From Kaistia sp. 32K (GTDB lineage Bacteria; Pseudomonadota; Alphaproteobacteria; Rhizobiales; Kaistiaceae), in contig NZ_AP024269.1 in the NCBI RefSeq assembly GCF_016629525.1, forward strand, positions 2,604,001 to 2,668,000: DNA of 64,000 nt, given 5' to 3'. Within the stretch, counting starts at the first letter, position 1; every line of letters starts with the position of its first letter. Shown here piece by piece: positions 8,862-17,550 of the stretch. The position numbers and the translations under genes were made by a program. The notes below the pieces were generated by a model that was not told the origin of the DNA, ran no database searches, and saw only the letters and a list, made by a program, of their open reading frames with translations.

Positions 8862-9337
8862 CAGGTGTCCTTTATGCCGTCCCAGAGCGACTGGTACTGC
8901 AGCTCGACGGCGAGCTTCGGCCCGCGATAGGCGCGGATTATGCCGGTGATCGCCTCGCGTCCGGTGCGCGCCAGTTCGATCTCGATGCGCGAGACAATGC
9001 CCGCGTCCTTGAAGGGCTTCAGAGCCTCGAGGCAATATTCCTGGGCGAGCGTCGCGGTCTCGTCGGTGATTTTCGCGCGATGCAGCAACCAGAGCCGCGA
9101 GCCGATCTGCCAGCCGTTCCAGATTTCGGCGGCGTCCATGTCCGCCCACCAGCCGCGGCGATCGTCGCTCCAGTCCGGCAGCTCGTCGTCGGCGCGCGCG
9201 GTGCGGTCGGTCAACAACGCGATGATGAAGGCGGTCTTCAGATCCTCGCCGGTCGCCAGCGAGCCGTCAGACGCCACCAGCCAGTCATAGGAGATCGCCT
9301 CGATCGACGCCGAGGTCTGGGTGTTGATGTCGGCCAT
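8861..9337 (-). CDS. Baseplate protein GP46 family
   Basis: 158 aa. The pattern LKTAFIIALLTDRTARADDELPD followed by RRGWWAD, GSRLWLLHRAK and ALKPFKDAGIV matches Mu gp46-type proteins, the gp25-like baseplate wedge component. It lies in the canonical order 45-46-47 and overlaps the gpJ-like start by one base. Confidence 0.9.
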   Translation of the reverse strand: MADINTQTSASIEAISYDWLVASDGSLATGEDLKTAFIIALLTDRTARADDELPDWSDDRRGWWADMDAAEIWNGWQIGSRLWLLHRAKITDETATLAQEYCLEALKPFKDAGIVSRIEIELARTGREAITGIIRAYRGPKLAVELQYQSLWDGIKDT

Positions 9338-9340
9338 GGC

Positions 9341-9838
9341 CTAAACCGGAGCGCTCGTATTGCCACTGCCAGGCGTGACGCCGCTATGCGCGTGGGTGTC
9401 GCCGATGCTCTTGGCGTTGTGCTTCAAACTGGCCCCTATGAAGTGGATGTCGTCCGACTTCACCGTGAACTTCGGCGCCGTGATCTCGATGCCGTCGCGC
9501 TTGATGACGATCGTCTGGCCCTGATCGTCATGCAGCGCCACCTCTCCGTTTGCGAGGCCCTGCAGGCGGTAGCGCCGATCGGCGACCTGGACGACGATCG
9601 GATGCGACCGGTTGGCGCCGAGATAGAGCAGCAGGACCTCGGCGCCGGCATTGGCGCTCGACGTGAAGCCATACGGTTCGAAATGCTCGACGTCCTCGTG
9701 CAGTTCGCCCGCCAGCGCGCTGACGTCGAGATGCTGCATCGTCTTCTTGCCATCGCGGCTTGAGATGGCCTTGAGGATGCCTCTGGCCGATCCGAGCAGG
9801 CCGCGGAGATTGCCGCCGGCCTCGGTTACGCGCCTCAC
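9341..9838 (-). CDS. Baseplate assembly protein V / spike (Mu gp45-like)
   Basis: 165 aa. It carries VEHFEPYGFTSSANAGAEVLLLYLG followed by HPIVVQVADRRYRLQGLANGEVALHDDQGQ, the OB-fold and beta-helix signature of Mu gp45/P2 gpV spike proteins. The end THAHSGVTPGSGNT contains the His-containing tip-like motif often seen in spike proteins that bind metal. It overlaps the gp44-like stop by four bases. Confidence 0.9.
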   Translation of the reverse strand: MRRVTEAGGNLRGLLGSARGILKAISSRDGKKTMQHLDVSALAGELHEDVEHFEPYGFTSSANAGAEVLLLYLGANRSHPIVVQVADRRYRLQGLANGEVALHDDQGQTIVIKRDGIEITAPKFTVKSDDIHFIGASLKHNAKSIGDTHAHSGVTPGSGNTSAPV

Positions 9839-10953
9839 GATTCGTAACTACCCGGATTGCTGCCGCCGTTCGGATCGCCGCTCTGCTGCTCATAGCTGGC
9901 GAGGCCGGCCGACGTGATCAGGTGAATGTTGGTCGTTGTCCCCTCGTCCGACGACTGCCGGAACTCGACTCCCGCGATGATCAGGTCCTGGTCGACCAGG
10001 AGCGTCGGGCTTTTGGCCCGGACGACACAGCGTAGCTTCCACAACGTATCTGGGCTGGCAAACCAACCCTGCACGACGGCATCGACGACGGCCGTCTCGG
10101 CAATCAGCCTGGATCGCTCCTGCTGGGCCCGCTGCTTCGCATCGTCCGCGTCGCCGGGGTGCTCGCCGACGATGATCTGCGGCCGGTACCGCTTGACGTT
10201 CGGGTTGGAGATTTTCGCATGTGGCTGCGAAGCAGCCTCGGTGGTCCCGTGGTCGTCGGACGCTTGCTGCATCACCACGAGGGTGTCCGAATAGCCTTCG
10301 GCACCCAGCACGCCGGTTGCTGATTTGATGTTCTGGCCTTCAATCAGCGCTGGCATACGCTCCGTGGGCTGATCGCCGGACAACACCATGGAGCCCGTCT
10401 CGTCGTCGTGAACGTACAGACCGCGCTGACGCGCCAGGCGCTCGATTAGCTCGAAGACGGTCTCGCCCGGCATGATCTGGACCACCGGGAAAGCGCGCCC
10501 CATGTCACCGAACGTCTTCAGAGCGATACCGAAGGGGGAAAGGACAGAGCGCGCAATCCGGTCGATGGTATAGCCGGCATAACGCCCGCCGCCGGCATCT
10601 GGGACCACAGAGCAATCGATCGGGTCCTGGGTATTGCTGCGCGCCGTGATCTGGACACCGTGCTGCGACTGGCTGAAGGCCGCCTGACGCACGTCGACAT
10701 AGCCGGTGAACGCCAGCTTGCCGCCCAGCTTCACTGTGATCGGATCGCCCGGCTTGATCTGCCAGTCGGTCCATTTGGCTGTCTGTTCCGATGATTGCTG
10801 TGGCTCGGTGATCGCAAGCTGGCAGGTGGACGCGCCGTTCTGTAGCGATGCGCTGACGGAGACTTCGGTCCAGCCTTCGTAGATCTGCCCGCGGCAATAG
10901 ACCTGGCAGGTCTCCTGATTTGCGCCGGCGACGGCGCCAGCGGCCTGGCTCAT
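9835..10953 (-). CDS. Baseplate hub protein (Mu gp44-like)
   Basis: 372 aa. The N-terminal pattern Y.GW..VSV..SL...A..CQLAITE with GDPITVKLGGKLAFTGYVD fits the Mu gp44 / P2 gpD hub fold. The middle VVQIMPGETVFELIERLARQRGLYVHDDETGSMVL is typical of the family. The hub joins the tube to the spike. It overlaps neighbours on both sides by ATGA junctions. Confidence 0.88.
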   Translation of the reverse strand: MSQAAGAVAGANQETCQVYCRGQIYEGWTEVSVSASLQNGASTCQLAITEPQQSSEQTAKWTDWQIKPGDPITVKLGGKLAFTGYVDVRQAAFSQSQHGVQITARSNTQDPIDCSVVPDAGGGRYAGYTIDRIARSVLSPFGIALKTFGDMGRAFPVVQIMPGETVFELIERLARQRGLYVHDDETGSMVLSGDQPTERMPALIEGQNIKSATGVLGAEGYSDTLVVMQQASDDHGTTEAASQPHAKISNPNVKRYRPQIIVGEHPGDADDAKQRAQQERSRLIAETAVVDAVVQGWFASPDTLWKLRCVVRAKSPTLLVDQDLIIAGVEFRQSSDEGTTTNIHLITSAGLASYEQQSGDPNGGSNPGSYES

Positions 10954-11618
10954 GCGGAAAGGGCCTGTCCCGAGGTCGGCATGAAGAGCGGGTTCGCGAC
11001 GTTGTTCTCGGCCTCGAGCTCGTCGCGGCGCGAGGCATCCTGGTAGAGCCGGTGCGCCAGCACGAGCGAAGGCAGCGGACGCGCCGTCGCGTAGCGGATC
11101 ATGCGCGGCAGTGGCCGAGCCGTGGCGATCAGATGCCGCTGCAGCGCCGCGCTGAGCGTGGTCAGCGTCCGCAAGACGGTCGTCAGCTGCGCGTCGGCAG
11201 CGTCCTCGATCGCGCGATCGAAAGCCGCCGACATCACCGATCGCACCCGATCGACATCATTACGGCTCGTGAAGGTCGCCTTCGACCAGTACCGCGCCTC
11301 TGCGATGAGACAGAACTGGATCCAGGTCGAATAGAGGATGGCAACGACGCCGCTGGCCGCTGCAAGGCTCTCCTCTGCCTGGCGCCGAAGCGTTGCAAAA
11401 TCGGATCCCGAGAAGCCAGCCCTTGCGGCCGACGAGAACAGATCTGCGAGGCTCGCGACGAAGGTTTTCGCCATGAGCGCCGAGCGGCGATCGGCGGACA
11501 GCGCGCCGAGGTCACGCCGGAAGGACGCGAGCGCCGAACCGGTCGGGCCGGCCATGTCTCCCATGGCTGTGAGCAGCACGAGCGCGGCGGCCGAGACGCG
11601 ATCGAGATCTCCGATCAT
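10950..11618 (-). CDS. Phage tail protein, possible C-terminal part of a DNA-circularisation protein
   Basis: 222 aa, mostly helical and Ala-rich. It begins MIGDLDRVSAAALVLL and carries a helical core plus LPRMIRYATARPLPSLVLAHRLYQD near the end. That end resembles the C-terminal region of Mu gpN-like proteins, where it forms part of the DNA circularisation/tail hub protein. It follows the DNA_circ_N-like gene with a four-base overlap in a different frame, so the two may be a naturally split gpN. Confidence 0.65.
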   Translation of the reverse strand: MIGDLDRVSAAALVLLTAMGDMAGPTGSALASFRRDLGALSADRRSALMAKTFVASLADLFSSAARAGFSGSDFATLRRQAEESLAAASGVVAILYSTWIQFCLIAEARYWSKATFTSRNDVDRVRSVMSAAFDRAIEDAADAQLTTVLRTLTTLSAALQRHLIATARPLPRMIRYATARPLPSLVLAHRLYQDASRRDELEAENNVANPLFMPTSGQALSA

Positions 11619-12091
11619 GGCGCCATTCCTTTGCCCAATGCATTGCCGTCCTTCACAGCTTCCTCGGCTTGGCCGGCCACGTCGCCTACCGCCGATCCGG
11701 TGTCCGGCGCCGAGACGGCACCAACGGCCTGACCGGCTTCGATGAAGTCCATGTCGAAGGTGACGAAGCCGCCTTCCTCCCGCGTTTCATTCGAGGAGAA
11801 GGACTGGCAGACGACCTCGACGATGCCCTGCGTCGGCAGCAGGAGCAGCCCGGCGCCGTCGGCTTCGAGCGCCAACTGCAGCAGGCGCATCTGCAGGTCG
11901 TAGTTCGAGCCAACGATGTAGCCGCGGACGCGGTAGGAGCGCAGCCGGCGCCCCATGTCCTCGGAATAGCCGGTGTTCCGCTTCGGGTATTCGTGCGGCG
12001 CCACGCGACGGCCGCCGCCGGTCTGGCTCTCGTCGACATGGAACGGGACGCCCCGGAAGGACGCCGGCAGGAGGCGACCGCGCCACGACAT
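11615..12091 (-). CDS. DNA circularisation protein N-terminal domain (Mu gpN-like)
   Basis: 158 aa. MSWRGRLLPASFRGVPFHVDE followed by GGRR.APHEYPKRNTGYSEDMGRRLR.Y.V.GYIVG is the DNA_circ_N signature of Mu gpN-type proteins found between tape measure and hub genes. Mu gpN itself is several hundred residues long, so this polypeptide is only the N-terminal part; the following gene may supply the rest. It starts one base inside the end of the tape measure gene. Confidence 0.87.
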   Translation of the reverse strand: MSWRGRLLPASFRGVPFHVDESQTGGGRRVAPHEYPKRNTGYSEDMGRRLRSYRVRGYIVGSNYDLQMRLLQLALEADGAGLLLLPTQGIVEVVCQSFSSNETREEGGFVTFDMDFIEAGQAVGAVSAPDTGSAVGDVAGQAEEAVKDGNALGKGMAP

Positions 12092-14376
12092 CAGCCGAAC
12101 GCTCCCTGCATGCTCTGGCCGAGGTCGAGCTTCACCTCACGGAAAAGGCCGCCCTTGGTATGCGCGTTGGCGCGGCTGCCGGCAGGCAGACCGTCGAATT
12201 TGACGCGAATGGTCGCTTCGCCGTTGACCTTGTGCGTGGTCACCGGATCCGGAGCGCCCTGCAGACGTTTCTGGATGCTCGCCGCGTTCCGGCCGCGGGT
12301 ACCCTCGGAATTGTCCCCGTAGCCGATGTAGCCATGGAGGATATGATTGGCCTCGGCGAGCGACTTGGCATGCTGCAGCCTTTCGAGAAAGCGTCGATAA
12401 GCGGGGCTGTTGAGCTCCTGCTTGATGAACGCGAGCTGCGTCTGGAAGTCGTTCGGGCTCTTGCCGATCGAGGCCGCGAAGTTCTGCAGTGAGGTCCAAC
12501 GGCCAAGGCGCCACTGCATGATCCCATGCGCACCCTCGCGAGCATTGAGCGAGTTCGGGTTGAAGCTGGACTCCTGCTGGAGATTGCCGGCCAGCGCGGA
12601 AGCGACGATGTCGTTGAAACCGAGCGCGCGCAGGCCGCCATAGGCTCGCCTGGCGCCCTCGATCATGTTCGCTGGCACCTGGCCGGGAGCGTAGTTCTGC
12701 GGGTAGCTGCCGCCGAAGGCCGTGCGGCTCATGCCCATCACCTTCCGCGCGAAAGCCGCGCCGGGATGGTAGGCCGCTTTGATGATGCCGCCGCCTGGGC
12801 CCGCCCCATCAAAGGACATCGGCGAAAAGCCGCTCAGCCACTGCTTGATGCCGTCGATAAAGGACTTCGACGCCTCGCTGCCGATGGACTGACCGGTTGC
12901 TTTGGCGCGGTCGTCCAGCGATTTTTGGGAGGCGGCTTCGCGATGCAGCTTTCTAAGGCCGTTCTCGACATCGGCGAGCTGCTTGGCCTGCGCGGCACGC
13001 ATCGCGAGGACGTTCGCGTACACCTGCGGATACGCCTTGTCGGTGCCATCGGCCCGCATCGTCGCGAGCTGCTCATTCTCCTGGCTGAGGCGCAGCCGAA
13101 GCTGAGTGCGCGCCCGGAGCTGGTCGGGCAGAATCCGGCGCTCGCGGTTCGCGACGCCGGACGAGAGCAGCCAAGTCTCAATGGCTGCGGCCCCTCCGAA
13201 AACAGCTAAGGGACCGCCGAAGCGGCTGGCCAAACGAGCGGCTCCCGAGATCGCCGGCCAGGCGAATTTCTTGAGGCCGGCCACCGCCGCACCACCGGCC
13301 ACGCCACCAAGCAGGCCGGAGAGGCCCGTCGCATTGAGGGCCTTCAGGGCTATCAGGCCTCCGATTACCGTCTTCCAGCCCCCGGGTATCTTGTTCTGAA
13401 CCTCGTCGTTGAGCGTCTTGAGAGAACTTGTGATGTCCTGGAAGACATCCATCACCTCTTGGCCCAGTGCGCGCCAGTCCACCGCTCGCAGGGCTTCGGC
13501 GACGTCTCGAAACCAGTTCGCGATGTCGTCGCGGTGATCCCTGACCCAGTTGGCGAAGTCCTCCATCATCGGCGTGAAGACCGGCATGACCTTGCTGGAA
13601 ATAGCGTCGCCAAGCCCGCGCATGCTGGTCTTGATGTCGTCCATCGCGCCCTGGAATTTCCGGGCTTTCTCGATGTCCTCCGGCTTGATGACAAAGCCGA
13701 ACCGCCGCTCCCGCTCAAGGTTCTCTTTGGTCTCTTCGATCTCGGCAAAACGAGCGAAGGCCTGATCGTGGAAGCCATATTGGGCGAACCGGTCACGGAC
13801 GGCCTGGTTCTTCAGGGTCGCCAGGTAGCCAATATAGAGCTCGAAGGCGCGCTGCGTCGTCTTCGCGTGCTCGATCTGCTTCTCTAGCGGCGAATTGCTG
13901 TGCGATAGCCAGGTGTAGAGCTCGCCCTGGTGCATCCTCATGTCGGCCAGCGCTTTGTTGAAGCTCTGCAAGCCGGCGTTCATCTGGTCGGTGCCGATGC
14001 CCATGCGCTCGCCGGCGCCCTGGAGAAGATGCAGCGACTGGACGTTGAAGTTGATCTGCTTGGCCATGTCGGCCAGACCTTCGCGCTGCTCGGCGTAGGA
14101 CTTGAGCAGTTCAGAAAGCCCCGCGACGCCGCCGCCGGCGCTGATCGCTCCGAGGCCTATTCCTTCGAACAAGCCGCGAACATTCTCCCTGCGGATGTCC
14201 TTGAAGCGGTCGCGCATGCGCTCGAGGCCGACGTTCATGCGCTCGACGTCGCGCTTCAATCCCTCGCCGATGCGCGTCTCGCCGAAGAGCCGAAGCTCGC
14301 CGCGGATCTTGCGCAGGACCAGTGACGCGCGGTCCTGCACCGTCGCGATCAGGCGAAGCTGCTCTTCATCGCTCAT
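12091..14376 (-). CDS. Tape measure protein with phage tail lysozyme domain
   Basis: 761 aa. The N-terminal 300 residues are helical (coiled-coil-like), the centre (about 330-395) has Gly/Ala-rich hydrophobic segments, and the C-terminal part (about 570-700) matches the phage tail lysozyme family: NDIVASALAGNLQQESSFNP, then GAHGIMQWRLGRW, with the catalytic-type Glu in QES. The protein sets tail length and the domain probably opens peptidoglycan during DNA entry. It starts two bases after the end of the -1-frame chaperone extension. Confidence 0.9.
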   Translation of the reverse strand: MSDEEQLRLIATVQDRASLVLRKIRGELRLFGETRIGEGLKRDVERMNVGLERMRDRFKDIRRENVRGLFEGIGLGAISAGGGVAGLSELLKSYAEQREGLADMAKQINFNVQSLHLLQGAGERMGIGTDQMNAGLQSFNKALADMRMHQGELYTWLSHSNSPLEKQIEHAKTTQRAFELYIGYLATLKNQAVRDRFAQYGFHDQAFARFAEIEETKENLERERRFGFVIKPEDIEKARKFQGAMDDIKTSMRGLGDAISSKVMPVFTPMMEDFANWVRDHRDDIANWFRDVAEALRAVDWRALGQEVMDVFQDITSSLKTLNDEVQNKIPGGWKTVIGGLIALKALNATGLSGLLGGVAGGAAVAGLKKFAWPAISGAARLASRFGGPLAVFGGAAAIETWLLSSGVANRERRILPDQLRARTQLRLRLSQENEQLATMRADGTDKAYPQVYANVLAMRAAQAKQLADVENGLRKLHREAASQKSLDDRAKATGQSIGSEASKSFIDGIKQWLSGFSPMSFDGAGPGGGIIKAAYHPGAAFARKVMGMSRTAFGGSYPQNYAPGQVPANMIEGARRAYGGLRALGFNDIVASALAGNLQQESSFNPNSLNAREGAHGIMQWRLGRWTSLQNFAASIGKSPNDFQTQLAFIKQELNSPAYRRFLERLQHAKSLAEANHILHGYIGYGDNSEGTRGRNAASIQKRLQGAPDPVTTHKVNGEATIRVKFDGLPAGSRANAHTKGGLFREVKLDLGQSMQGAFG

Positions 14377-14377
14377 T

Positions 14378-14541
14378 TCAGGTCTCGATGTTGGCTTCAG
14401 CCATGAGGTTCGAGGTCACCTCAGCGTGGAGCATGAGGGCATCGAGGGGCTCAGACAGGAATTGGCCGGGATGCACGCCGTAGAAGCGCGCCAGCTGGTA
14501 GGCGAGCTGGATCAGGTCGACGCTGCGGTCGACCCAAAGAA
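14378..14541 (-). CDS. -1 frame extension of the tail chaperone (gpE' like)
   Basis: After the slippery heptamer the -1 frame reads LWVDRSVDLIQLAYQLARFY, then GVHPGQFLSEPLDALMLHAE and a short end before TGA at 14378-14380. It has no good start of its own and fills the space exactly up to the tape measure start at 14376. The pattern resembles the GpE-like C-terminal extensions of P2/Mu-type chaperones. Frameshifting has not been shown here; it is inferred from the heptamer, place and open frame. Confidence 0.7.
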
Positions 14542-14823
14542 AAAACCGGCGATCGTCCAGCTGATGCTGGTCCAGTCTTCGGCGCGGACCGCGCCGATGA
14601 TGGTGGCGGCCTGCCCGGACAACAGCGCCGCCATCGCCAGCATCTTAGCGTCATCGAACTCGATCTTGGGCGGATCGTAGCTGACGTCGACCTTCACCGG
14701 ATTGCCGGCCTTGGCGATGTCGATCACGCGCGGCTCGCGGAAGACGAGCTCAGTGATCGAAGAGCCGTCTTGCAACGGTACGGGGCGGCTGAGCTTGACA
14801 GTCTGAGACGTTTCGCCTGCCAT
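14512..14823 (-). CDS. Tail assembly chaperone, gpE/gp41 type
   Basis: 103 aa. The pattern VKLSRPVPLQDGSSITELVFREPRVIDI matches the phage tail assembly chaperone E/41/14 family. It lies between the tube and tape measure genes, as expected. Near its end, codon 95 lies in a T TTT TTC heptamer (14539-14545) that would allow a -1 shift into a 53-codon frame ending at 14378, giving a fusion of about 148 aa. Such chaperone pairs bind the tape measure protein before tube polymerisation. Confidence 0.88.
   Translation of the reverse strand: MAGETSQTVKLSRPVPLQDGSSITELVFREPRVIDIAKAGNPVKVDVSYDPPKIEFDDAKMLAMAALLSGQAATIIGAVRAEDWTSISWTIAGFFFGSTAAST
14539..14545 (-). promoter_or_regulatory. Probable -1 ribosomal frameshift site
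   Basis: The minus strand reads T TTT TTC in the chaperone frame, a textbook X XXY YYZ slippery heptamer, directly followed by CTT TGG G in the new frame. The 0-frame stop comes nine codons later. A GC-rich stretch downstream (GTCGACCGCAGCGTCGAC) can form a stem and may serve as stimulator. Confidence 0.7.
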
Positions 14824-14852
14824 ACAAAGTGTCTCCAGGGAGGGATGGGAAA

Positions 14853-15365
14853 ATGCGATTTCTGTTGATCGGAATTTTGATCCTGATGGCCAGCCCGGCC
14901 TTCGCGCAGGACGATCCGATGGAGCAGATGAAGTACGCGGCCATCATCATGCGCGAGGCCAGTCGTGTATTTCCGTTTGAGCTCAAAGGTAAATTGACCG
15001 TCACATCGCCAACGACTGCGACGGTGCAAGCCCATCAGATCATCTTCAACGCTGTCCCAGATCAGCCATGCGTTTACCAGGAGCGGCTATTCGAGGAAGG
15101 CGAGATCCTTCAGTTCGATTTCAATCAGCTAACCGCGGACTATCGGCTCGGCCTTCAGGGGTGGCCGCTGGCCATTCCTGGCAATCGGTTCATTTGCATC
15201 TCTCGGGGGTCAGCGGATGAACTGGCCGATCCCAACTATGCGCCAAGCGGGCGCAACTGCCTGAGCATCCTTCGATACAATCCGATGGACGCTCGGACCT
15301 TCCTCGATGCCGTCGTGTTTTTTCAGACTTATTATTGCCCGGCAGCCATCCCCAAGCCCTATTAG
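14853..15365 (+). CDS. Secreted moron-like protein
   Basis: 170 aa on the opposite strand to all surrounding tail genes. It has a clear signal peptide (MRFLLIGILILMASPAFAQ, cleavage after AQ) and four cysteines in the mature part (QPCVY, FICIS, NCLS, YYCP) that could form two disulphides in the periplasm. Base composition is visibly less GC-rich than its neighbours. The start at 14853 is preferred over an ATG-poor upstream reading because GGGA precedes it. Its own promoter would lie in the gap before it. No family is recognised; lysogenic conversion or superinfection exclusion is a guess. Confidence 0.75.
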   Translation: MRFLLIGILILMASPAFAQDDPMEQMKYAAIIMREASRVFPFELKGKLTVTSPTTATVQAHQIIFNAVPDQPCVYQERLFEEGEILQFDFNQLTADYRLGLQGWPLAIPGNRFICISRGSADELADPNYAPSGRNCLSILRYNPMDARTFLDAVVFFQTYYCPAAIPKPY

Positions 15366-15733
15366 CTCGGCGTGATCTCGCGGCAGGACAAGCCCTGCCA
15401 GACGACGCTCACCTGACCATCGGCGGTGTTGATCTCCTGCGCGCCGGTCGTCCAGGCGTCGCGAAGGACATAGACGTGCCCCGAGGCAAGCTCGGCCACG
15501 ACGGTGGCATCGGTGATGGCACGCAGCTTGGTCAGGGAGAGCTGCGGCACCATGGTGATGTCGCCGGAGATCTGCGGGATCGATGGCATTTCCTTGTAGC
15601 CATGGACGCCATCCTGGCCGGCGATGCCCTCGCGCGAGATCTTGCTCGGCGTGACCGTGAAATTGCCCCGGAGGGGATACTGGACACCGTCGACCGTGAT
15701 GGTGGCGATGCCGGCGACGCGACGAGCGGCCAT
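15362..15733 (-). CDS. Tail tube protein (Mu gpM-like)
   Basis: 123 aa. MAARRVAGIATITVDGVQYPLRGNFTVTPS is the characteristic start of Mu-type tail tube proteins, and QISGDITMVPQLSLTKLRAITDATVV and the end VVWQGLSCREI also fit. It forms the inner tube of the contractile tail. Its stop overlaps the convergent moron stop by four bases. Confidence 0.93.
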   Translation of the reverse strand: MAARRVAGIATITVDGVQYPLRGNFTVTPSKISREGIAGQDGVHGYKEMPSIPQISGDITMVPQLSLTKLRAITDATVVAELASGHVYVLRDAWTTGAQEINTADGQVSVVWQGLSCREITPS

Positions 15734-15781
15734 GGCGGGAAATCCTCAGAGATCGAAGGGGATTGGAAGCGGCGCGGCCGA

Positions 15782-17311
15782 TCAGGGGGCGAGCGCGTTG
15801 CTGCTCGCGTTGTCCGCATACTGCAGGCGGAACTGGCCCAGCACGGCGAACATGCGCAGCTGGTTGACCAGGTCCGGCGGCAGCAGGACGTCGACGCGGT
15901 TCGGATTTTCGGCGCTCCGCTCGACCACCAGGTGCGAGGTGAACTGATCGGTGTTCTCGACCAGGCCAATCTCCTCGAGCGCGTCGTAGACGGCGATCAG
16001 CTCGGCCTTGATGATGTTCGGCGTGACGATCGCCTGGCCGGCGCCGAACTGGGTGCCGTTGTTGGCGAGCTTGTGCCGCGGATACTTGGTCGTGATCGCG
16101 CTCTTCAGCTCGCGGAAGATCCGCGCCAGCGTCGCCAGCGTGGTTGCCACGGCATAGGAGTCGTCGGAGACGCCGAAGGCATTCGTCTGATAGGTCGTGC
16201 TTTCGCGCTCGATCTGGACGGTGCCGTCGGCACGCACCGCCTGCGTGGCGAGGCCGATCGCCAGCGTGTTGCGCTCGTTGGCATTGAAGCGGTCGGCGCG
16301 CGGCGCCGCGGTGACGCCGGCAAGCGCCAGCGTCTGCAGCGGCCGGGCCGGATCGTTCATCAGAGCACGCGCCGCCTGCGCAGCATAGGCCGCCGCGACT
16401 TCCCACACCGGGGTCGGCATGGTCGGCTCGATTGCCAGGATCGAGGTCTGCGCGGTGTTGCGCGACTGGTAGAAGGTGACGAGATCGGAATAGGTGCCGC
16501 GTCGCGCGGACCAGATCTGACCGTAGAGCTGGCGCAGCCAGCCCCAGCGGCCATTGTCGCCGAAACCGTACTCGTCCTCGATCGACGCCAGCGAGGTGCT
16601 GTCGGTGAACGGATTGGCGACGAAGTCATATTCGTCGTCGCCGAGGCCGGCGATCAGGTTGGTCAGGCTCGGCTGGCCGACGCCGCCCGACAGCGCCGTG
16701 ATCGTGGCGCCGACGCCGCCCGGGAATGCCTCGCCGGCGAGCGTGCCGCCGAAATTGAAGCTCACCTGGATGTCGTTGCCGGTCGCGCCCTTCCAGCGGC
16801 TGGTCAGTACCGCCTTGGCAGTGCTCGAGCCGTCGACGACGGCGGTGACCGGCAGCGTCGTCATGGCGATGATGGCCGCCACGACATTGGCAGCGATCGT
16901 CGCGGCGGTGTCGCCGGCGGTCACGCCGATCTCGACCAGTTGGTCGGCGATATAGAGGCTGAGCGTGCCGGAGGCGGTCGCCGGGCCCGAGAAGACGATG
17001 TTGCCCGACGCCGCGACGCCGGTGGACGGTTCCGCGACCGGGCCGCACCAGATCTGCTGCACCGAATTGTTCTGCAGGAAGGTCGAAACCATCCGCTCGA
17101 GCATGGAGCCTTCGCCGAAGAGCGTCTTCGCCTGGGCGAGCGATCCGATGATGACCGGCGTGTCGGCCGGCGCCGAACCGGCGGAGAACTTCTGGCCAAT
17201 GAGGAGCGCGGGCTGTTCCTGGACGAGGCCGCCGGCCTGCGACGCGTCGGTCTCGACATAGAACAGAGGCAGCCGCCAGTTCGACGGGATGGAATTGAAC
17301 GAAATGGCCAT
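15782..17311 (-). CDS. Tail sheath protein (Mu gpL-like)
   Basis: 509 aa. MAISFNSIPSNWRLPLFYVE opens the typical Mu-type sheath, followed by the inserted beta domain (about 95-215) and the conserved C-terminal core with RALMNDPARPLQTLALAGV, ERNTLAIGLAT and FTSHLVVERS. The sheath contracts to drive the tube through the envelope. The gene proves that the phage is a myovirus. Confidence 0.95.
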   Translation of the reverse strand: MAISFNSIPSNWRLPLFYVETDASQAGGLVQEQPALLIGQKFSAGSAPADTPVIIGSLAQAKTLFGEGSMLERMVSTFLQNNSVQQIWCGPVAEPSTGVAASGNIVFSGPATASGTLSLYIADQLVEIGVTAGDTAATIAANVVAAIIAMTTLPVTAVVDGSSTAKAVLTSRWKGATGNDIQVSFNFGGTLAGEAFPGGVGATITALSGGVGQPSLTNLIAGLGDDEYDFVANPFTDSTSLASIEDEYGFGDNGRWGWLRQLYGQIWSARRGTYSDLVTFYQSRNTAQTSILAIEPTMPTPVWEVAAAYAAQAARALMNDPARPLQTLALAGVTAAPRADRFNANERNTLAIGLATQAVRADGTVQIERESTTYQTNAFGVSDDSYAVATTLATLARIFRELKSAITTKYPRHKLANNGTQFGAGQAIVTPNIIKAELIAVYDALEEIGLVENTDQFTSHLVVERSAENPNRVDVLLPPDLVNQLRMFAVLGQFRLQYADNASSNALAP

Positions 17312-17349
17312 TATGGCTCCTCGAGGAAACGGGTGGGACGGCGCGGCGA

Positions 17350-17538
17350 TCAGCCGGCGGCCGCGGCCTTATCGTCAGCGGCCGGCGCGACCGGTGGCGT
17401 GGTGCTGGCCTCGCCGGCGCGGATCCGGCGGTTCCAGAACAGGTCGTTGTCGTTGACCTCGATGCCGGCGACGGGGTCGACGCGCTGGCGGTTCGGGCCG
17501 ACCAGCGGCACGTCGTACTGAGCGGGGTAGATGCGCAT
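17350..17538 (-). CDS. DUF2635-like small phage protein
   Basis: 62 aa. The pattern R.YPAQYDVPLVGPNRQRVD..AGIEV..ND.FW.RRIR.GE matches the short DUF2635 family (Mu gp38 place), always found next to the sheath gene. The end is a low-complexity Ala/Asp/Lys tail. Function is unknown in the family; place suggests tail assembly. Confidence 0.85.
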   Translation of the reverse strand: MRIYPAQYDVPLVGPNRQRVDPVAGIEVNDNDLFWNRRIRAGEASTTPPVAPAADDKAAAAG

Positions 17539-17550
17539 GGCGTGGAAACC

